This document shows positions 58,584-64,000 of a stretch of DNA of 64,000 nucleotides, piece by piece. The notes beneath the pieces were generated by a model. The model was given only the letters and a program-made list of their open reading frames with translations. It searched no databases and had not been told where the DNA came from. How positions within the stretch are numbered: position 1 is the stretch's first letter; the number at the start of each line of letters is the position of its first letter. Origin of the DNA: Hyphomicrobiales bacterium (GTDB taxonomy: Bacteria > Pseudomonadota > Alphaproteobacteria > Rhizobiales > Beijerinckiaceae); contig JAIXSM010000005.1 of NCBI GenBank assembly GCA_027484655.1, positions 1-64,000 of the forward strand, read 5' to 3'. The position numbers were made by a program, and so were the translations under genes.

Positions 58584-61500
58584 ATGGCGACAGTCGTTCT
58601 TCAAACGGTGGGCGCGGCTGTCGGGCAATTTCTCGGTGGACCCATTGGCGCCATTATCGGCCAAACGGTTGGCGCGGTCGCTGGCTCCGCCATCGATCAG
58701 CGCCTGTTCGGACCCAAGGCGCCTGATGGGCCGCGGCTCAACACGATGCCTGCGCTCGCCTCCACAGAGGGCGCGCCCATTCCCGTTGTGTACGGACGTG
58801 CGCGCGTGGGCGGGCAGGTGATCTGGGCGACGCGGTTTGAAGAGACCACGTCGCGCGGCTCTGGAGGCGGCAAGGGCGTCGGCGGCAAGAAGCCAAAGAC
58901 GTTTAACTATTTTGCAAACTTCGCGGTTGGTTTGTGCGAGGGGCCCGTCGGCGGCGTCCGGCGCATCTGGGCCGATGGGCGCGAGCTGGACCAGACGCGG
59001 TTCACGCTTCGCATCTATGACGGAAGCGAGACGCAGCAGGCCGATCCGCTGATCGTCGCCAAGGAAGGCGCGGACAACGCGCCCGCATATCGCGGCCTAG
59101 CCTACGTGGTGTTCGAGCGGATGCCGCTGGCCGATTTCGGCAATCGCATTCCGCAACTTTCCTTCGAGGTGATCCGTCCGACAAGCCGGCTGGCCACGAT
59201 GATCCGCGGCGTCGATATCATCCCTGGCGCCGGCGAGTCCGTTTACGCGAAGGCGCCTGTCTTTGTGCGCGGATCGCTCGGCTCGAGCGTCGCGGAGAAC
59301 CGCAATACGTTCCTTGCGGCGACAGACTTCACAGCGTCCATGAACGCGCTGGAGCAGACATTGCCGAACGCAAAGAGCGCCGCGCTGGTGGTGAGCTGGT
59401 TCGGCGATGATCTGCGCGCGGGCGCCTGCACCATTGCGCCCCGCGTTGAGGGCGCCTCGCGGCAGCCGTCAAGCCGCTGGTCTGTCGCAGGTGTGGAGCG
59501 GGGTCGCGCGCGCGCGGTCAGCGCTCATGACGGCAAGCCCGCGTACGGCGGCACGCCGTCGGACGCCGATGTGATCGCCGCTATTGGCGACCTGCGCGCG
59601 CGCGGTTTGTCGGTCGTGTTCTATCCCTTCGTCATGATGGACGTGCCGGCGACAAACAGCTTGCCCGATCCGTGGAGCGGCGGCGCCTCGCAGCCCGCTT
59701 ATCCCTGGCGCGGGCGCATCACATGCGATCCGGCGCCCGGTCGCGCGGGCTCGCCCGATGGAGCGACGGGCGCCGCCGCGCAAGTTGGTGCGTTCTTCGG
59801 ATCAGCGACGCCCGGCGCGGGCGAGTGGTCCTATCGCAGGTTCATCCTGCATTACGCGCATTTGTGCGCGCGCGCAGGCGGCGTCGATGCGTTTCTCATC
59901 GGCTCCGAGCTGCCGGGCCTCACGCGCGTGCGCTCTGCGGCTGGCGTCTATCCGGCCGTAGACGCGCTGATCACGCTCGCAGCCGAGGTAAAGGCGATTG
60001 TGGGCGCAGCCTGCAAGGTGTCCTACGCGGCGGACTGGACCGAGTATGGCGCCCATGTGCCGGGAAATGGCGCGGAAGTGCGTTTTCCGCTCGACAAGCT
60101 CTGGGGCGCGCCGGCGGTCGATTTCGTCGGAATCGACTTTTATGCGCCGCTGAGTGACTGGCGCGATGGCGATAGGCATCTCGACGCTGCGGAGGCGACC
60201 TCTGTTTATGATCCCGCTTATCTGCGTCGGCGCGTCGCTGGCGGCGAGGCGTTCGACTGGTTCTACAGGGATGCGGCTGCGCGGGCGGCGCAAACGCGTT
60301 CGCCTATCGTCGATGGCTTGCGCGGCCAGCACTGGATGTTCCGCCAGAAGGATCTCGTGGGCTGGTGGTCCAACCCCCATGTGGAGCGCGTGGGCGGCGT
60401 CGAGGCGCCAGCGCGCACCGCTTGGGTTCCGTCCTCCAAGCCGATCTGGCTTGTCGAGATCGGGTGCCCGGCGGTTGATCGCGGCGCCAACGCGCCCAAC
60501 GTCTTTCCGGATCCAAAATCGTCGGAAAGCGCGCTGCCCCACTTCTCGCGCGGCCACCGCGACGACCTCATGCAGGCGCGCGCGCTGGAGGCGCTGATTT
60601 CGCGCTTCGATCCTGCTGCAGACGGTTTTGAGGATAGTTTCAATCCGGTGTCGCCGCTTTATGGCGGGCGGATGGTGGACCCTGCGCGCATTCACGTGTG
60701 GGCGTGGGACGCGCGGCCGTGGCCTGCCTTTCCGCAGCGCCCGGATGTGTGGAGCGATTGCGCCCAGTGGGCCACGGGCCACTGGATCAACGGCCGCGTG
60801 GAAGGCGCCAGTCTCGATGTCGTCATCAGCGAGATCTGCGCGCGGACGCCGGGGATTGACCCGCGCAGCGTGCGGCCGCACGTGGCCGCGTGGATCGACG
60901 GTTTCATCATCGACCGGCCGATGTCGGCCCGGCGCGCGCTGGAGCCGCTGGCGGACCTGTTCGCCTTCGACGGCGTTGTGTCCGGCGGGGCTATCCGTTT
61001 CGAGCCGCGCGGGCGCGCTCGGCCGCGCGTTCTGAGCGAGGACGATGTGGCGCCCGACGAGAGCGGCGTCCTGCACTCGCTCACCCGCGCGCAGGAAAGC
61101 GAACTGCCCCGGCGCCTTGCGCTGTCGTTTCATGACGGCGAGCGCGAGTACCGGCCCGCCAGCGTTCACTCCCGCAGGCTTGAAACGGGCTCTGCGCGCG
61201 AGCTTTCAACCGATGTTCCGATTGTGTTGACCCGGGCGCAAGCCCAGCACCGATGTGACGTCGCGTTGCAGGATGTGTGGTCGGCGCGCGAGCGGATGCG
61301 GATGCGGGTGCGCCCGGGCCTTCTGGATGTGGAGGTCGGAGACGTGATCGCATTGCCGGGCGCGCCGGAGCGGCTGTTTCGCGTGGGCCGAACCGTTGAG
61401 CGCGGGTTGATCGAGATTGACGCGCACGGATGCGAGCCGGCGATCTACGATCACGCGCCGCCCAGACTCGCGCCGGCGACGTTGCCGGCGGAGCGAACGG

Positions 61501-62426
61501 CCGGGCCCGCGCGCGTTGACGTGCTCGATCTGGCGTTGGTTCGTCCGGGGTTGTCCGCGTTGCAGTATGCGGCGATCTACGCCGATCCCTGGCCCGGCGC
61601 GTTCGCCGTGTGGCGGCGCGTGGGCGAGAGTTTTGAGTTCGAGCGGCTGATCGAAAGCCGCGCCGTGGTGGGCGAAACGCTTGACCCGCTCGGCCCCGGC
61701 GTGACCTCGCGCTATGACCGCGCCAACAGCCTGCGCGTACGCTTTTCCGGGGCGCTGTCCTCCCTGGATGAGGCGGCGGCTTTGTCGGGCGCGAACGCGC
61801 TGGCGATCTGTGGGCAGGATGGCGCCTGGGAGGCGTTCCTCTACGCGGACGCCGAACTTGTGGAGCGCGGCGTCTACAGGCTCAGCCGCCTTGTGCGTGG
61901 GCTGGGCCAGGATGAGCTTTCGCGAAGGACCGTGCCCGCCGGCGCGGCGGTGGTGCTGCTCAACGAAGCGGTCGTCCCGCTGGTCACGGATGTGGGCCTG
62001 ATCGGCTCAACATGCGTGTGGCGTTTCGCGCCGGCGTCCACCGATTTCGCGGATGATCTCGCCGTTGAAGTCACCGCGCCCGTTTCGGCGCTGGCCCTGC
62101 GCCCGCTGGCGCCGGTGCGTGCGCGCGCGCGTCGGGTTGCGGAGGGCGTGGCGATTACATTCATCCGGCGCGGGCGCATCGACGCCGACGGTTGGGGGCT
62201 CGCCGAGATTCCACTTGGCGAGGATGCCGAACGCTATCGCATCGATGTGCTTGGCGGCGGCGACGTGAAGCGCACGCTCATCGCCGAGGGCTCGCCGCGA
62301 GCCATCTACACGCACGAGCTCGCGGACTTCGGAGCGCAACAAGCGACGCTCTCCGTCCGCATTGCGCAGATCAGCCCCGTGGTCGGGGATGGTTTCTCCC
62401 GCACGTTCACGTTGCCCATCAACTGA
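58584..62426 (+). CDS. GTA g15, baseplate megatron protein with TIM-barrel domain
   Basis: A 1280-aa protein. The N-terminal membrane-like segment QTVGAAVGQFLGGPIGAIIGQTVGAVAGSAIDQRLFG is followed by PIPVVYGRARVGGQVIWATRFEE. The glycoside-hydrolase-like TIM barrel (YRRFILHYAHLCARAGGVDAFLIGSELPGLTRVRS, WTEYGAHVPG, VDFVGIDFYAPLSDWRDG) comes next, then phage tail domains (SARRALEPLADLFAFDGV). It forms the central hub and penetration device. Full length. Confidence 0.96.
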   Translation: MATVVLQTVGAAVGQFLGGPIGAIIGQTVGAVAGSAIDQRLFGPKAPDGPRLNTMPALASTEGAPIPVVYGRARVGGQVIWATRFEETTSRGSGGGKGVGGKKPKTFNYFANFAVGLCEGPVGGVRRIWADGRELDQTRFTLRIYDGSETQQADPLIVAKEGADNAPAYRGLAYVVFERMPLADFGNRIPQLSFEVIRPTSRLATMIRGVDIIPGAGESVYAKAPVFVRGSLGSSVAENRNTFLAATDFTASMNALEQTLPNAKSAALVVSWFGDDLRAGACTIAPRVEGASRQPSSRWSVAGVERGRARAVSAHDGKPAYGGTPSDADVIAAIGDLRARGLSVVFYPFVMMDVPATNSLPDPWSGGASQPAYPWRGRITCDPAPGRAGSPDGATGAAAQVGAFFGSATPGAGEWSYRRFILHYAHLCARAGGVDAFLIGSELPGLTRVRSAAGVYPAVDALITLAAEVKAIVGAACKVSYAADWTEYGAHVPGNGAEVRFPLDKLWGAPAVDFVGIDFYAPLSDWRDGDRHLDAAEATSVYDPAYLRRRVAGGEAFDWFYRDAAARAAQTRSPIVDGLRGQHWMFRQKDLVGWWSNPHVERVGGVEAPARTAWVPSSKPIWLVEIGCPAVDRGANAPNVFPDPKSSESALPHFSRGHRDDLMQARALEALISRFDPAADGFEDSFNPVSPLYGGRMVDPARIHVWAWDARPWPAFPQRPDVWSDCAQWATGHWINGRVEGASLDVVISEICARTPGIDPRSVRPHVAAWIDGFIIDRPMSARRALEPLADLFAFDGVVSGGAIRFEPRGRARPRVLSEDDVAPDESGVLHSLTRAQESELPRRLALSFHDGEREYRPASVHSRRLETGSARELSTDVPIVLTRAQAQHRCDVALQDVWSARERMRMRVRPGLLDVEVGDVIALPGAPERLFRVGRTVERGLIEIDAHGCEPAIYDHAPPRLAPATLPAERTAGPARVDVLDLALVRPGLSALQYAAIYADPWPGAFAVWRRVGESFEFERLIESRAVVGETLDPLGPGVTSRYDRANSLRVRFSGALSSLDEAAALSGANALAICGQDGAWEAFLYADAELVERGVYRLSRLVRGLGQDELSRRTVPAGAAVVLLNEAVVPLVTDVGLIGSTCVWRFAPASTDFADDLAVEVTAPVSALALRPLAPVRARARRVAEGVAITFIRRGRIDADGWGLAEIPLGEDAERYRIDVLGGGDVKRTLIAEGSPRAIYTHELADFGAQQATLSVRIAQISPVVGDGFSRTFTLPIN

Positions 62427-62447
62427 ACGCAACCATCAGGTGACATC

Positions 62448-63923
62448 ATGAGCGATAGCCCAAACCTGGGCCTGCCTTTCATCGAGGCGGCGCAGGCGCA
62501 GAAGCACGTCACGCATAATGAGGCGCTCGCGATGCTGGACGCCTTCGTCCAGACCACGGTGCTGGCAATGAGTGCGACGGCGCCGCCTGCGCCGCCTGTT
62601 GAAGGCGCCCGTGTGGTGGTCGGCGCCGGCGCTGCGGGCGCGTTCGCCGGCCGCGAAGGGCGCCTTGCGATGTATGACGCGGGCGCCTGGCGCTTCTTTG
62701 CGCCGCGCGCGGGCTGGCTCGTGTGGTCTACCGCCGACCGCTGCGCGTTCGTTCACGACGGCGCTGCGTGGGTTCGCTTCGATGCGAGCATCAGCCGTTT
62801 GCAGCAGCTTTCGCTGCTGGGCGTGGGAACCACGGCGGACGCCACCAATCCGCTGGCGGTGAGCGCCGGCAACGCGCTGTTCACCGCGCGCTCTTCGGGC
62901 GAGGGCGGCGACGGCAGCCTGCGCTTCAAACTCAACAAGGAGGCTGCCGGGCGAACCGTCTCGCAACTGTATCAGACAAACTGGAGCGGTCGCGCCGAGA
63001 CGGGCCTTGTGGGCGACGACCGCTGGCGGGTGCGCGTTTCCGGCGACGGGCAGGCGTGGAGCGATCCGCTGATCGCCTCCACGAGCGGCGTGGAGATTGG
63101 CGGGCAGTTGACGGTCGCCGGCGGGGTGCGCGCGTCTGCGGCGCCCTGGGTCGATCTCTCGTGCGTCTGGAACAACGTCGCCGTCACGTTTGTGGCGGCG
63201 CGGCTTGCGCTCACGGACACAGCGTCCGCCGCCGCCTCGCGCTTTGTGGAATACTGGCGCAACGGCGCGGCGGTGTACGCCGTATCGAAAGCCGGCGCGC
63301 TGCTCAGCGCCAGCGGCGCCAACGCGGCGCCGGGACAGTCGTTCATCGCCGACCCGGATACGGGTTTCACGAACCCCGCCGCCGATACGATTGGCCTCGT
63401 GGTGGGCGGCGTCGAGCAGGCGCGTCTCACCGCGGGCGGCACGTTCGCCGTGGGCTCCGCGGGCGCGGACTTTGGCCGCGTCTGGAAAGCCGTTTTCTCG
63501 GGCAACGTCGCAACCGTCGTGCAGGCAGGCGTCGTGAACGGGAACACAGGCGCCACCGCCTCCGCCTTAATCTCCCTCATATCGGGCGCGCCCAACGTGT
63601 TCGTGAACATGGAGGTGAACAACGGCGCCGGTAATGGTTTCGGCCAGGAGACCTTCGGGGCAGGCGTCACCTCGCACCGCGTCGTCTTCGGCGGCTCTGA
63701 GCGCTTCCGGTTCGCCGCCTCCGGCGACCTGCAGATGGGCGGCGCGAACACGGTGCTCACCGCCGCGCGTCATCTCGTTCTGCGCGCCTACCCACGCACG
63801 GCGGCGCCGGCGGGCTCCATCGTGGGCGAGACGATCTTCATCACCAACCCGGCCTCCGGCTCGCCGCGGCCATTCCACTGGACGGGCGCCGCGTGGCTCG
63901 ACGGCGCGGGCGTCGCTTTCTGA
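62448..63923 (+). CDS. DUF2793 tail-fibre-like protein
   Basis: A 491-aa protein. The N-terminal DUF2793 domain runs from SPNLGLPFIEAAQAQKHVTHNEALAMLDAFVQTTVLAMSA to about residue 115. The rest is repetitive beta structure, including DPDTGFTNPAADTIGLVVGGVEQARLTAGGTF, seen in phage fibre proteins. It follows the megatron gene by 21 bp and probably provides receptor binding for the GTA particle. Rich in Ala and Gly, with no frameshift. Confidence 0.88.
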   Translation: MSDSPNLGLPFIEAAQAQKHVTHNEALAMLDAFVQTTVLAMSATAPPAPPVEGARVVVGAGAAGAFAGREGRLAMYDAGAWRFFAPRAGWLVWSTADRCAFVHDGAAWVRFDASISRLQQLSLLGVGTTADATNPLAVSAGNALFTARSSGEGGDGSLRFKLNKEAAGRTVSQLYQTNWSGRAETGLVGDDRWRVRVSGDGQAWSDPLIASTSGVEIGGQLTVAGGVRASAAPWVDLSCVWNNVAVTFVAARLALTDTASAAASRFVEYWRNGAAVYAVSKAGALLSASGANAAPGQSFIADPDTGFTNPAADTIGLVVGGVEQARLTAGGTFAVGSAGADFGRVWKAVFSGNVATVVQAGVVNGNTGATASALISLISGAPNVFVNMEVNNGAGNGFGQETFGAGVTSHRVVFGGSERFRFAASGDLQMGGANTVLTAARHLVLRAYPRTAAPAGSIVGETIFITNPASGSPRPFHWTGAAWLDGAGVAF

Positions 63924-63958
63924 TTTCCATCCCCAGCAGAGAGAAGGAGACACACAGC

Positions 63959-64000
63959 ATGAGCGCAAAGATGACCGTGGCGCCCCCGGCGCTGACTGAA
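63959..64000 (+). CDS. Start of a further gene (partial)
   Basis: ATG 63959 follows AGAAGGAGAC, a strong ribosome site, and the window ends after 14 codons (SAKMTVAPPALTE). Same direction as the DUF2793 gene, 35 bp later. Too short to name. Confidence 0.5.
   Translation, partial: MSAKMTVAPPALTE

Larger units (their letters stand above)
45590..62426 (+). mobile_element. Gene transfer agent (RcGTA-type) structural gene cluster
   Basis: The order small terminase, large terminase, portal, g3.5, prohead protease, capsid, connector, head closure, tail terminator, major tail, g10, g10.1, short tape measure, DUF2460, DUF2163, NlpC/P60 peptidase and TIM-barrel megatron is that of the Rhodobacter capsulatus GTA. 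No integrase, repressor, replication or lysis genes are present, and the tape-measure gene is very short. Both argue for a GTA and against a prophage. Three insertions interrupt it: 48833-50402, 52625-53365 (minus) and 56294-56530 (minus). Confidence 0.88.

Noticed and set aside
59802-61169. 455-aa minus-strand open frame
   Set aside because: Shadow of the g15 megatron gene.
45590-63923. Ordinary integrated prophage
   Set aside because: No integrase, repressor, replication or lysis genes; gene order and the short tape-measure gene match the RcGTA cluster.

Overview
The window is high-GC DNA from an alphaproteobacterium, most likely of the order Hyphomicrobiales (Rhizobiales). Supporting signs are the split b/b' F0 ATP synthase operon (atpI-atpB-atpE-atpG-atpF), a MucR/Ros-type regulator, the run of DUF6456, SufE, DUF5330, PleC/DivJ-like histidine kinase, DUF1491 and DUF2336 genes, and a complete RcGTA-type gene transfer agent (GTA) structural cluster. 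No rRNA, tRNA, CRISPR array, integrase or transposase was recognised. The species cannot be told from this window.

Layout. 0-9.2 kb: the N-terminal two thirds of ETF-ubiquinone oxidoreductase, a family-4 type uracil-DNA glycosylase, a membrane-anchored HtrA-like protease, a cold-shock protein, glyS, a fused ABC exporter and nadA, which has two operator-like palindromes in front of it. 9.2-12.1 kb: a MITE-like repeat, a bidirectional terminator and the F0 operon with a clear promoter. 12.2-17.2 kb: an SsuABC/TauABC-like importer diverging from an FMN-dependent 2-hydroxyacid dehydrogenase plus a second binding protein. 17.2-25.3 kb: panB-panC, a haloacid dehalogenase, murJ, a polyprenyl-phosphate type glycosyltransferase, a ChbG/YdjC deacetylase, a Cys-containing outer-membrane protein and sodB. 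25.5-37.6 kb: oligopeptidase B, mucR and a run of conserved alphaproteobacterial genes. 37.7-43.1 kb: a TTT-family binding protein, palindromic intergenic repeats, a TIM-barrel isomerase, a YcgN-type Cys-cluster protein and a class A penicillin-binding protein.

43.1-45.5 kb is an AT-richer island made of two small two-gene cassettes. One encodes a zinc-ribbon protein and a membrane protein; the other a GNAT-like protein and an 86-aa acidic protein. Each cassette is preceded by a copy of the same 71-bp direct repeat, which carries a TTGACA-N17-TAGAAG promoter. 45.6-62.4 kb is the GTA cluster (g1 to g15), in the RcGTA order and without integration, replication or repressor genes. It is followed by a DUF2793 tail-fibre-like gene.

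The most unusual feature is what interrupts the GTA cluster. Between portal (g3) and g3.5 lies an AT-richer 1.6-kb cassette. It holds an open frame resembling the C-terminal end of a polymorphic toxin, in the same frame as the portal gene and starting directly after its stop codon. Next come immunity-like small proteins, including a diverged 79-aa paralogue pair, and then a terminator. A secreted trypsin-like protease and a YdcH/DUF465 gene sit antiparallel at two other junctions of the cluster. Most functional calls rest on recognised motifs and gene order; no database search was possible.
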